From Caballeronia jiangsuensis (GTDB lineage Bacteria > Pseudomonadota > Gammaproteobacteria > Burkholderiales > Burkholderiaceae): 64,000 nt of DNA. This document shows, one piece after another, positions 52,086 to 60,603 of this stretch (its first letter is position 1; every line of letters begins with the position of its first letter). A model generated the notes under the pieces. That model was not told the origin of the DNA, searched no databases, and saw only the letters and a program-made list of their open reading frames with translations. The translations under genes and the position numbers were made by a program. The stretch covers positions 124,001 to 188,000 of the forward strand of contig JFHF01000002.1 in the NCBI GenBank assembly GCA_000648925.1, given 5' to 3'.

Positions 52086-52988
52086 TCATTCAATCATCTC
52101 CGCGACAACTTCCTGCAGCAGCTCCCGCACCGCAAGCGCGGCCGGCGACAGCGAATGGTCGCGACGACGCAAGACGCCGAGCGTGCGCATGAGCGTCGGC
52201 CCGTAAAGAGGCCGGCTGACCAGCGTCGGATGATCGGGAACGGGCAGCGCGGTATGCGGCAGGATCGTGATGCCGATCGACGCCTCGGCCATCGCATGCA
52301 CGGTCGAGAGTTGCGACATCTGCAGGATCCGCGCAAAGCGCACATCGCTCTTCAACGTTTGATGATTGATCTGCGCATAAGCCCCGGCGGTAGGCGTAAA
52401 TCCGATCAGTATTTCCCCCGATAGGTCGCTCCACATCACGCGCCGCTTGCTCGCGAAACGGTGTTCCTTCGTGCAGACGAGCGAATACTTTTCCTTGAGG
52501 AGCGTGTCGAATACGAGCTCCTCCGAAAGCGAAGTGGATTGCGCCGTGATGCCGAAATCCGCTTCGCCGAAACGCACGACATTCGCGACGTTGGTCGCGA
52601 CATCGTCGCGGATGTCGAGCTCGATCTGCGGAAAGCGCTCGGCGACTCTCTTCCATACCTCCGACATCAACGTGCCGGCAGCCGATGCGACGCTGCTGAC
52701 CACCACGCGCCCGCGCTTCGATTGCGCGATCGTGCCGACCTCGCGCACGATCATGTCGAGATCGGTGATCGATCTGCGCAACGCATCGAGAAACGGTCTG
52801 CCGACGCTCGTCACTCGCACCATGCGCGAAGTTCGATCGAATAGCGATACGCCCAGCGTCGCTTCCAGTTCCGCGACCGACGACGACAATGCCGGCTGAG
52901 ACAGATGCATTTCTTCCGCGGCGCGGCGAAAGCTGCCGTGATGAGCGACCGCCAATGCGACGCGCAACTGTCTCAGCGTGACGTGCAT
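52086..52988 (-). CDS. LysR-type transcriptional regulator
   Basis: A 300-residue LysR regulator: helix-turn-helix in residues 3-45 (LRQLRVALAVAHHGSFRRAAEEM, in part; SQPALSSSVAELEATLGVSL), effector domain from about residue 92 (GRVVVSSVASAAGTL). GGGGAGA precedes the ATG by 4-7 bp. It is divergent from the CaiB operon across 189 bp that contain three CGATAA/TTATCG-type palindromes, so control of that operon is very likely. Confidence 0.93.
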   Translation of the reverse strand: MHVTLRQLRVALAVAHHGSFRRAAEEMHLSQPALSSSVAELEATLGVSLFDRTSRMVRVTSVGRPFLDALRRSITDLDMIVREVGTIAQSKRGRVVVSSVASAAGTLMSEVWKRVAERFPQIELDIRDDVATNVANVVRFGEADFGITAQSTSLSEELVFDTLLKEKYSLVCTKEHRFASKRRVMWSDLSGEILIGFTPTAGAYAQINHQTLKSDVRFARILQMSQLSTVHAMAEASIGITILPHTALPVPDHPTLVSRPLYGPTLMRTLGVLRRRDHSLSPAALAVRELLQEVVAEMIE

Positions 52989-53017
52989 CTCGTCTCCCCG
53001 ATTGTGTCCATTTCGAT

Positions 53018-53059
53018 CGATAAGCGCAGTTTATCGTTGCATAAGAATAATAAGCTTAT
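53018..53059. promoter_or_regulatory. Cluster of ATAA/TTAT palindromes, likely LysR sites
   Basis: CGATAA (53018-53023) / TTATCG (53031-53036) with a 7-base gap, ATAAG (53041-53045) / CTTAT (53055-53059) with a 9-base gap, and the perfect 10-mer ATAAGCTTAT (53050-53059). They lie 30-70 bp upstream of the LysR gene and about 120-160 bp before the first CaiB gene, matching recognition and activation sites of a LysR protein. Confidence 0.6.
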
Positions 53060-53177
53060 CGAGCCATCCAAGGCAGACTAGTATTTATCCCCAGCGGAAG
53101 CTTACGAGGCGGCAAAGCACGCGCTGCCTGAGCGGCGCTTCGATCGAACGCAGCACGGCATAACAGGATGGCAAGCG

Positions 53178-54338
53178 ATGACGCTTCTTGATGGCCTACG
53201 CATTCTCACGCTCGAGCATTTCGGTGCCGGACCCTACGGTTCGATGTTCCTCGCCGATCTGGGCGCCGAAGTGATCAAGATCGAAAGCGGGGTGCAGGGC
53301 GGCGACGCGTCGCGGCACGTCGGGCCGCACATGCTGGGCAAGGGCGACAGCCAGTATTTCCAGACCTTCAACACGAACAAGCGCAGCGTCTCGCTCGACA
53401 TCAAGACCGACGAGGGACGCGAGGCGTTTCTCCGGCTGGTGGAAAGCGCCGATGCGGTGATCAACAATCTGCGCGGCGATCAGCCGGCGAAACTGGCGAT
53501 CGACTACGCGCATCTGAAAAGCGCGAATCCGGCCATCGTCTGTCTGCATATTTCGGCGTACGGTCGCGACAATCCGCGCCGTAGCTGGCCGGGCTACGAC
53601 TTCCTGATGCAGGCCGAAGCCGGGCTGATGAGCCTGACCGGCGAGCCGGGCGGGCCGCCGTCACGCAACGGCGTGTCGATGATCGACTTCATGACCGGCA
53701 TGACGGGCGTCACGGGACTGCTGAGCGGCGTGCTGCATGCACGGAAAACCGGCATCGGCTGCGATATCGATGCGAGCCTTTTCGATGTTGCGCTGCATCA
53801 GTTGACCTATCCGGGAACGTGGCACCTGAACGAGGGCGACGTGCCCACTCGCCTGTCGCGCGGCTCGCATCTTTCGGTCGCGCCCGTGCAGACGTTCCCG
53901 ACCAGCGATGGCTGGATTTTCGTGGCCTGCATGATGGAGAAGTTCTGGCAGGTGCTGCTGAAGCTGAGCGGGAACGAAGCGCTCGGCGCCGATCCGCGTT
54001 TCGCGACGCCAGGCGCGCGCCACACGCATCGCGATGCCTTGACCGACGCGCTCGATCCGATCTTCGCCAGCCGCTCGACGGCGGACTGGCTCGCGTTGTT
54101 GTCGGGACATCTGCCGGTGGCGCCTGTCTACGACGTCGCGCAGGCGCTCGCCAATCCGTTCGTCGAAGAGGTCGGCATGATCAATCGGGTGCCGCATCCG
54201 TCGAAGCAGGATTTCCGGATTCTGTCGAACCCGCTCAAAGTGAACGGCCAGCGCCTCGCGCAGCAGGTCTGTGCGCCGCTGGGACATGACGACGCGGATC
54301 TGCTCGGTCCGCTCGTGTCGCACGACGCGGCGCGCTAG
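53178..54338 (+). CDS. CaiB/BaiF (class III) CoA-transferase, first of three
   Basis: A 386-residue class III CoA-transferase. LLDGLRILTLEHFGAGPYGS and DLGAEVIKIESG open the fold; the catalytic Asp is probably in GVSMIDFMTG (about residue 170) after TGEPGGPPSRNG. It heads an operon of seven closely packed genes up to 59696. The next CaiB gene starts 9 bp after its stop. Class III enzymes can work as heteromers, so the first two may form one enzyme. Confidence 0.9.
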   Translation: MTLLDGLRILTLEHFGAGPYGSMFLADLGAEVIKIESGVQGGDASRHVGPHMLGKGDSQYFQTFNTNKRSVSLDIKTDEGREAFLRLVESADAVINNLRGDQPAKLAIDYAHLKSANPAIVCLHISAYGRDNPRRSWPGYDFLMQAEAGLMSLTGEPGGPPSRNGVSMIDFMTGMTGVTGLLSGVLHARKTGIGCDIDASLFDVALHQLTYPGTWHLNEGDVPTRLSRGSHLSVAPVQTFPTSDGWIFVACMMEKFWQVLLKLSGNEALGADPRFATPGARHTHRDALTDALDPIFASRSTADWLALLSGHLPVAPVYDVAQALANPFVEEVGMINRVPHPSKQDFRILSNPLKVNGQRLAQQVCAPLGHDDADLLGPLVSHDAAR

Positions 54339-54347
54339 GAGGCACGC

Positions 54348-55487
54348 ATGAAACTCGAAGGTCTGCGCGTCATCGATCTTTCGATGTTCCTCCCCGGCCC
54401 GTATCTCACGCTGGCGATGGCCGACCACGGCGCGGAGGTCGTGAAGATCGAGCCGCCGGGCATCGGCGATCCGGGCCGCGAGATCGGTCCGGTGGAAGGA
54501 AGCTCGACCGTGTTTTTCCGCAATCTCAATCGAGGCAAGCGCAGCGTCACGCTGGATCTGAAAACGGCGGCGGGGCACGAAGCACTGTTGAAGTTGTGCG
54601 AGACAGCGGACGTTTTCGTCGAAGGTTTCCGGCCGGGCGTGATGGCGCGGCTCGGCATCGACTACGCCGCCGTGAGCGCGCGCAATCCTCGCATCGTCTA
54701 TTGCTCGATCAGCGCATTCGGCCAGGATGGACCGTACGTGCAGCGGCCGGCCCACGATCTCGCCGTGGAAGCGCTCAGCGGCGCGCTCTCGATCAATCTG
54801 GGCAGCGACGGCCAGCCGGCGATTCCCGGCCTGCCGGTCGCGGACATCGTCAGTTCGCTTCAGGCCCTGTCGGGCGTGCTGATGGCGCTGTATCGGCGCG
54901 AGACCACCGGCCGCGGCGACTACCTCGATATCTCGATGCACGACTGCATCCTGGCCGCGAGCCCCAACGTGGCCGGCAGCGTGTTTGCGGAGAAACGCGA
55001 CTACGTCGCGAAGGATCAGCGCAGTCTCGGCGGTTCGGCGTTCTACCAGATCTACCAGACGAAGGACGGCCGGCATCTGGTGCTGGGCGGTCAGGAGATC
55101 AAGTTCGTGCGCAATCTGCTCGGGCGTCTCGAGCGCACGGATTTCGTGCCCTTGTGCGAGGCGGGCCCGGGACCGCATCAGAAACCGTTGATCGACTTTC
55201 TGCGCGAGACGTTCCGCAGCAAAACGCTCGCGCAGTGGGAGCAATGGTTCGACGGCATGGACGTGTGCTTCGCGCCGGTGAAAACCCTGCGCGAAGGCTA
55301 CGACGACGATCACGCGCAGGCGCGCGCAATGGTTCTGATCGACGAACACGGACGCGAGCAGCTCGCGCCCGCGATCCGTTTCAGCAATGAGCCGGCCCGG
55401 CCGAATCTTCGGGAACCCGCCCTCGGCGGCGACACCGAAGCGGTGCTCGAATCGGGCTGGCTCGCCGACAGGAAGAGACCACGATGA
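54348..55487 (+). CDS. CaiB/BaiF (class III) CoA-transferase, second of three
   Basis: A 379-residue class III CoA-transferase: LEGLRVIDLSMFLPGPYLTLA, ADHGAEVVKIEPPG, catalytic Asp probably in GLPVADIVSS. AGGAGG precedes the ATG. It overlaps the hydrolase gene by 4 bp. Its sequence is clearly different from the first copy, so the pair is not a recent tandem duplication; two substrates or a heterodimer are possible. Confidence 0.9.
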   Translation: MKLEGLRVIDLSMFLPGPYLTLAMADHGAEVVKIEPPGIGDPGREIGPVEGSSTVFFRNLNRGKRSVTLDLKTAAGHEALLKLCETADVFVEGFRPGVMARLGIDYAAVSARNPRIVYCSISAFGQDGPYVQRPAHDLAVEALSGALSINLGSDGQPAIPGLPVADIVSSLQALSGVLMALYRRETTGRGDYLDISMHDCILAASPNVAGSVFAEKRDYVAKDQRSLGGSAFYQIYQTKDGRHLVLGGQEIKFVRNLLGRLERTDFVPLCEAGPGPHQKPLIDFLRETFRSKTLAQWEQWFDGMDVCFAPVKTLREGYDDDHAQARAMVLIDEHGREQLAPAIRFSNEPARPNLREPALGGDTEAVLESGWLADRKRPR

Positions 55488-56095
55488 GCGACTTATTCGA
55501 TCTGGCAGGCTATGGCGAGAACCCGGTCGGCTTCGGCAGCACGCCGGCGGTGCTGGTGGTCGATTTTCAGCGTGCGTTCACCGATCCCGCCATGCCGGCG
55601 GGCAAGTCCCCGCACATTCACGCGGCCGTCGAACGAACCGTGCCGCTCCTGGCGGCGGCGCGCAAGGCCGGCGTGCTGGTGGCGTCGTGTTACACGGCGT
55701 GGAGCAACGAGCGCGGCATGATCCCGTGGAAAACGACCGCGGTCCGAACGGGCATGTTTCACGGCGATCCCGCCACCGAGATGGACCCGCGCGTCTATGA
55801 CCGCAGCTACGACGTCAATCTCGTCAAGGCAGGTCCGTCGATTTTCTTCGGCACGCCGCTCAGCAGCATCCTGCAGCGCAACGGCGTCGATACGGTCGTG
55901 ATCACCGGCTGCACGACCTCGGGCTGCGTGCGCGCGTCGATCATCGATGCGTTCTCGCACGGCTTTCGCACCATCGTCGCCGCCGACTGCTGCGGCGACA
56001 TGGAGGCGGGACCGCATGAAGCCAATCTGCTCGACGTAGGACGCCGCTACGCCGACATCGTCGATTCCCAGACCTGTATCGCGCGCTTCGAGTAG
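55484..56095 (+). CDS. Isochorismatase-family cysteine hydrolase
   Basis: A 203-residue cysteine hydrolase with triad Asp27 (VLVVDFQRAF), Lys115 (DVNLVKAGPS) and Cys148 (GCTTSGCVRAS). This pattern matches maleamate amidohydrolase and N-carbamoylsarcosine amidase types, which release ammonia from an amide. It is coupled to the preceding CaiB gene by an ATGA overlap. It shares the family with the hydrolase at 8444 but is shorter and lacks that protein's 20-residue N-terminal extension. Confidence 0.9.
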   Translation: MSDLFDLAGYGENPVGFGSTPAVLVVDFQRAFTDPAMPAGKSPHIHAAVERTVPLLAAARKAGVLVASCYTAWSNERGMIPWKTTAVRTGMFHGDPATEMDPRVYDRSYDVNLVKAGPSIFFGTPLSSILQRNGVDTVVITGCTTSGCVRASIIDAFSHGFRTIVAADCCGDMEAGPHEANLLDVGRRYADIVDSQTCIARFE

Positions 56096-56137
56096 ATCGC
56101 GCGTGCGGCCGCTTAACGATCCCGGACGAGGACTCCT

Positions 56138-56941
56138 ATGCCAGTAGCAAAAATCAACGATCACAGCATGTACTACGAGGTGCACGGCGAGGGCGAGCCG
56201 ATCATCCTCGCGGGCGGCTGGGGCACGTTCTGCCACGGCGGCGAGAAGCAGTTGCCGTGGGGCCTCACAGAGCGCTACAAGGTCATCATCTTCGATCATC
56301 GCGGCATCGGCGAAAGCGGCGACGACCATGCGGTTCCGGCTACCACCGCGCTCTATGCGCAGGACGTGATCGGCCTCTCGGCGCACCTCGGCGTCGAACG
56401 CGCGCATCTGGTCGGGCTGATCGGCATGGGCGCCTGCATCATGCAGGAAGTCGCGGTAGCGAAGCCGTCGCTCGCGCGCTCGATGGTCAATACCGGCTGC
56501 TGGCTGTACTGCGATCGCTATCTCGCCGATCAACTGAAGATGCTGTTGTGGACGCATCGGGATTTCGGCTTCCTGCCGTTCCAGAAGATCGTTTCGCTGC
56601 TGTCGTTCGAGCCGGAGTACTACGCGAAGAACGTCGATCGTCTGCTGGGCGAGGAGGGCGTGTGGAGCGAGTTGAACGGCCGGATCGACACGCATCGACG
56701 GCTGATCGAGGCCTGTCTCGATCACGATATGCGCGGGCGCGCCGATCAGATTCGCGTGCCGACGCTCGTGCAGCACGCGGGGCTCGATCCGGTCACCGGA
56801 CCGCGCACCACCAAACCGATCGAGCACGCGATCCCCGGCGCCGTGGGTCTCGACATGCCGGAGGCGAGCCACGTGATCGCGGGAAGCAAACGGAAGAAGG
56901 AATTCGCCGAAGCATTACTGGACTTTCTCGGCCGTCATTAA
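56138..56941 (+). CDS. Alpha/beta hydrolase-fold protein without a nucleophile Ser
   Basis: A 267-residue alpha/beta hydrolase fold: strand-turn IILAGGWGTFCHGGE (oxyanion region), IIFDHRGIGES, and an elbow that reads HLVGLIGMGAC at residues 90-100. The position normally occupied by Ser is Ile95; there is no Ser, Cys or Asp in the elbow, while the other triad members Asp217 (HAGLDPVTG) and His245 (EASHVIAG) are kept. It may be a non-hydrolytic member (lyase, cofactor-free oxygenase or dehydratase-like) or a binding protein. GAGG precedes the ATG. It sits between an amidohydrolase and an MFS transporter in the CaiB operon. Confidence 0.85.
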   Translation: MPVAKINDHSMYYEVHGEGEPIILAGGWGTFCHGGEKQLPWGLTERYKVIIFDHRGIGESGDDHAVPATTALYAQDVIGLSAHLGVERAHLVGLIGMGACIMQEVAVAKPSLARSMVNTGCWLYCDRYLADQLKMLLWTHRDFGFLPFQKIVSLLSFEPEYYAKNVDRLLGEEGVWSELNGRIDTHRRLIEACLDHDMRGRADQIRVPTLVQHAGLDPVTGPRTTKPIEHAIPGAVGLDMPEASHVIAGSKRKKEFAEALLDFLGRH

Positions 56942-56986
56942 CGTCCCCGACGAAGATCGGAGCGACACCTGGAGGAGCACAAGGAA

Positions 56987-58378
56987 ATGGCAACTATCGT
57001 CAATTCTGGAGCCCGGCTCGATCGGCTCCCCATCTCGCGCTTTCACTGGCGAATGCTCATGTTGATCGCCGCGGGCGGGTTTGTCGATGCGTTCGACGTC
57101 TATCTGCCTTCCAGTGTCGTCGCGGCCGCCGTCAAGGACGGCTTCACGGACCTCGCGCACGGCGCGATGTTCATATCCGCCGGCTTCTTCGGCATGTTGA
57201 TCGGTGCGGCCAGCTCGGGCTGGATCGGTGACCGTTACGGGCGCCGGGCGTCGTATCAGATCAATCTCGCGATCTTCGGTATCGCATCGTTCGCTGCGTG
57301 TTTCGTGCCGAACATGTGGTGGCTGATCGTTTGCCGCTTCGTCATGGGACTCGGTCTTGGCGCCGAGCTGGTGGTCGCCGCCGGCACGCTGTGCGAGTTC
57401 ATTCCGCCGAAATATCGCGGACGCTGGGGCGCGCTGCTCGGCATGCTGATCAACATCGGTTTGCCGGCCGCGAATGCCGCGGGCTATTTCATCATCCCGC
57501 ACAGTTCGTGGCGCGCCATGTTCCTGCTGGTCGCGGTGGGCGGCGTGCTGGTGTGGATCATGCGGCGGCACATGCCCGAGTCGCCTCGCTGGCTCGAATC
57601 GCGCGGACGCACGGAAGAAGCCGAGGCGACGCTCGCGGCGATCGAAGCCGAGGTGATGGCGCAGCACGGCAGTTTGCCGCCCGTCGGCGTGGTGCAGGAT
57701 CTGACGACCACCTACGTGCCGCTGCGCGCGCTGTTCTCGCGCGCGCTGCTCGGACGCACCGTGGTCGCCTCGCTGGTGCAGGTGGCGGTGAACGTCTCGG
57801 TGTACGGAATGATCGCGTGGATTCCGACGTTCCTCGTCAAGCAGGGCATGTCGGTGGTTTCGTCGCTCGGCTACACGACCTTGATGACGGCGGGCGGACC
57901 GACCGGCGCGCTGCTCGCATTCTTCATCTCCGACCGCATTCCGCGCAAGGTCTCGATGATCGGCTCGGCAGTGGCGATCATCATCTTCGGCACCATCTAT
58001 CCGACGCTCACCAACCCGACGCTGCTGACCCTGACCGGCTTCTGCCTCGTCAGCTCGATTTACTACCTGGTGGCGGTCGGCTTCTACTCCTATGCGCCCG
58101 AACTCTTTCCCACCGCGTTGCGGCTGCGCGGCGGCGGCTTCGCCAACGTGTGCGGCCGCTTCGCCTCGATCCTGATGCCGTACGCCATCGTGATGCTGTT
58201 CGAGCACTTCGGCGTGAAGGGCATCGTCGCGATGGTCGTATCGGTGGCGGTCCTGCTGATCATCGGCGTGGCGCTGTTGCGCGTCGAAATGCGCGACGTG
58301 TCGCTGGATGCATCGGATCGGGCGATCAACGATGCGAGCGACCTGCTGGACCCGTCGCCCGCGCAATTCCAGCGCTGA
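56987..58378 (+). CDS. MFS transporter, aromatic acid/sugar type
   Basis: A 463-residue MFS permease. FHWRMLMLIAAGGFVDAFDVYL opens helix 1 (the Asp-Ala-Phe-Asp pattern is seen in aromatic-acid and related symporters), motif A is GWIGDRYGRRASYQ, and MPESPRWLESRGR after helix 6 is the sugar-porter-like segment. AAGGA precedes the ATG. The C-terminal 45 residues are a hydrophilic tail. It is part of the CaiB operon and likely imports its substrate. Confidence 0.9.
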   Translation: MATIVNSGARLDRLPISRFHWRMLMLIAAGGFVDAFDVYLPSSVVAAAVKDGFTDLAHGAMFISAGFFGMLIGAASSGWIGDRYGRRASYQINLAIFGIASFAACFVPNMWWLIVCRFVMGLGLGAELVVAAGTLCEFIPPKYRGRWGALLGMLINIGLPAANAAGYFIIPHSSWRAMFLLVAVGGVLVWIMRRHMPESPRWLESRGRTEEAEATLAAIEAEVMAQHGSLPPVGVVQDLTTTYVPLRALFSRALLGRTVVASLVQVAVNVSVYGMIAWIPTFLVKQGMSVVSSLGYTTLMTAGGPTGALLAFFISDRIPRKVSMIGSAVAIIIFGTIYPTLTNPTLLTLTGFCLVSSIYYLVAVGFYSYAPELFPTALRLRGGGFANVCGRFASILMPYAIVMLFEHFGVKGIVAMVVSVAVLLIIGVALLRVEMRDVSLDASDRAINDASDLLDPSPAQFQR

Positions 58379-58445
58379 AGACGATGGCCCGACGATGCGC
58401 GGAGCAGGCCGTTCGACTCGAACCCGAACAACGTGGGAGCGTGGC

Positions 58446-59696
58446 ATGACGACGACGCAACTGAATTCACCGCGCGGCGCGCTCGGCGATATTCGCGTGG
58501 TGGAGATGGGGCAACTGCTGGCCGGCCCGTTCTGCGGCCAGTTGATGGCGGATTTCGGGGCCGAGGTCGTGAAGATCGAGGCGCCCGGCGTCGGCGATCC
58601 GATGCGCGACTGGGGGCACGAAAAGCTCAAGGGCGGATCGCTGTGGTGGCCGATCATCGCGCGCGGCAAGAAATCGGTGGAGATCGACGCGCGACAGCCC
58701 GAGGGACAGGCGATCATTCGCAGCCTGATCGAAGAGGCCGATATTTTCATCGAGAATTTCCGGCCCGGCACGATGGAGCGTTGGGGTCTGGGCTACGACG
58801 AACTGTCGAAGATCAACCCGCGCCTCATCATGATTCGCGTGTCGGGCTACGGACAGACCGGGCCGTATTCGCAGCGGGCGGGCTACGGCTCGATCGGCGA
58901 GGCGATGGGCGGCTTGCGCTACGTGGTCGGCGATCCGTCCACGCCGCCGTCGCGCATGGGCATCTCGATCGGCGATACGCTGGCCGCCACCTTCGCCTGT
59001 ATCGGCGGCTTGATGGCGCTTCACGCGCGCGAGCGCACCGGCCGCGGGCAGATGGTCGACAGTGCGATCTACGAGGCCGTGCTGGCGGTGATGGAATCGC
59101 TGGTGACCGAATACGACAAGAGCGGCTACGTGCGGGAGCGAACGGGCGCGATCCTGCCGAACGTCGCGCCATCGAATGTGTATCCGACCAGGGACGGCAC
59201 CTTCGTGCTGATCGCGGCCAATCAGGACGGCGTGTTCAGGCGGCTCGTCGCCGCGATGGGACAGCCCGAACTGGCCACCGACCCGGCCTACGCGACGCAT
59301 ACCGCGCGCGGATCGAATCAGGCCGCGCTCGACCAGATCATTGCCGACTGGACCGTCACCTTCGATCGCGAAGCGCTCGGCCGCGTGCTCGATGAAGCGG
59401 GCGTGCCGCGCGGCGACATCTTCCGCGCGGCCGAGATGCTGGAGGATACGCATTTCAAGGCGCGCGAGGCGATCATCGAGATCGTCCATCCGCGCTTCGG
59501 CATGTTGAAAATGCAGAACGTGGCGCCGCGGCTTTCGGATACGCCCGGGAGCATCCGAAGCGTCGGCCCCGAACTCGGCGAGCACAACCACGAAATGCTG
59601 GTCGGGCGACTCAAACTCGATGTGGACACCGTGCGCGAGTTGCAGGAGAAGCGGGTGATCGGCCGGGTCACGACCGAACAGGCGACGGTGAGTTGA
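58446..59696 (+). CDS. CaiB/BaiF (class III) CoA-transferase, third of three
   Basis: A 416-residue class III CoA-transferase: LGDIRVVEMGQLLAGPFCGQ, ADFGAEVVKIEAPG, catalytic Asp probably in GISIGDTLAA (about residue 183). Start 58446 is preceded by GGGAG at 7 bp. It is closer in style to succinyl-CoA:aromatic-acid transferases than the first two but the acid cannot be named. Its stop is 1 bp from that of the convergent TetR gene, so the operon ends here. Confidence 0.9.
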   Translation: MTTTQLNSPRGALGDIRVVEMGQLLAGPFCGQLMADFGAEVVKIEAPGVGDPMRDWGHEKLKGGSLWWPIIARGKKSVEIDARQPEGQAIIRSLIEEADIFIENFRPGTMERWGLGYDELSKINPRLIMIRVSGYGQTGPYSQRAGYGSIGEAMGGLRYVVGDPSTPPSRMGISIGDTLAATFACIGGLMALHARERTGRGQMVDSAIYEAVLAVMESLVTEYDKSGYVRERTGAILPNVAPSNVYPTRDGTFVLIAANQDGVFRRLVAAMGQPELATDPAYATHTARGSNQAALDQIIADWTVTFDREALGRVLDEAGVPRGDIFRAAEMLEDTHFKAREAIIEIVHPRFGMLKMQNVAPRLSDTPGSIRSVGPELGEHNHEMLVGRLKLDVDTVRELQEKRVIGRVTTEQATVS

Positions 59697-59697
59697 T

Positions 59698-60477
59698 TCA
59701 CTCCGGTTGAACGCTGGCTGCACGACGGGAGCGTTTCGGCGCCGACGCCTTTGCTGTCGACTTTGCCGCTTTCCCGCCCGGCGTCGGATCGACCAGCGAC
59801 CGGATACCGGCAGCCGCGAACTTGACGAGCTGCTCATAATGCGCAGTTGATTTCGACGTACGGCGGGCAGCGCCGAGACGCTCGGCGCGGCCGTTGAGCG
59901 CGTGCGCTTGCTGCCGGGCACCGACGGAAAAGAGATACGCCCATGTCGCATGCTCCCGCGAGATGCCGGGAATGACCGTATGCAACGCATCGATGATGCG
60001 CTCCGCTATAGGGTCGTAGTATGTCTCGCGGATGCGTCGAGACCGCTCGTCGCTACCCAGGCTGACGGAGGCCACGAGTTGCACGTAGAGCGCGAGGTTC
60101 GCGGCGTCCTCGCCGTGAAAAATCTCCGACAACGGTGTGAAGGCGATCGTCAGGACGTCTTCGACCGTCGCGGTACGCTCGCTCTCGAAAAGGGCGTCGA
60201 GCAGTTTGCCGCGATGATCGTTGATTGCCGATGAACGGCGCTCGAAGACCGCCTCATAGAGCCTGTCCTTGTTCGCGTAGTGATAGTGCACGAGCGCCTG
60301 CGCCACACCGGCTTCGTCGGCGATGTTGCGCATGCTCGCCCCTGCGTAACCATGTTCGCCGAACACCCGCTCCGCTGCGTTCAGTATCGCGGAGAGCCGC
60401 GAGCCCGGTGCACGCTCGGTTTCCTGAGCGTGGTTGCCCGGGTTCCCGGACACTTTCTTCTCACGCGATGTTTTCAT
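59698..60477 (-). CDS. TetR-family transcriptional regulator
   Basis: A 259-residue TetR regulator with an N-terminal helix-turn-helix (SAILNAAERVFGEHGYAGAS, IADEAGVAQALVHYHYANKD, about residues 28-75) and a basic, Ala/Lys-rich C-terminal tail of about 35 residues. ATG 60477 has GGGAG upstream; 60495 is less likely. GATCGATCAGT sites occur just before it (60503-60520) and twice before the lactonase/hydrolase and MFS genes (62426-62443, 62506-62523), which makes it their probable repressor. Confidence 0.92.
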   Translation of the reverse strand: MKTSREKKVSGNPGNHAQETERAPGSRLSAILNAAERVFGEHGYAGASMRNIADEAGVAQALVHYHYANKDRLYEAVFERRSSAINDHRGKLLDALFESERTATVEDVLTIAFTPLSEIFHGEDAANLALYVQLVASVSLGSDERSRRIRETYYDPIAERIIDALHTVIPGISREHATWAYLFSVGARQQAHALNGRAERLGAARRTSKSTAHYEQLVKFAAAGIRSLVDPTPGGKAAKSTAKASAPKRSRRAASVQPE

Positions 60478-60502
60478 GTTCAGACGCTCCCGCATTGTCC
60501 TA

Positions 60503-60520
60503 TTCGATCGATCAGTCAGT
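60503..60520. promoter_or_regulatory. Probable TetR autoregulatory site
   Basis: TTCGATCGATCAGTCAGT lies 26-43 bp upstream of the TetR start and shares GATCGATCAGT with the palindromes at 62426-62443 and 62506-62523. Confidence 0.6.
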
Positions 60521-60603
60521 ATATCGCGACGCCTTGCGCGCGGGTCGCCCGATTCGGACCGCGTAACGCCAGGCGACGCGGTCCGCCGATGAGCGAGCGC
60601 TGC

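Noticed and set aside
56915-58771. Open frame of 618 codons on the minus strand
   Set aside because: Antisense to an intact MFS gene and the start of a CaiB gene; composition is shadow-like.
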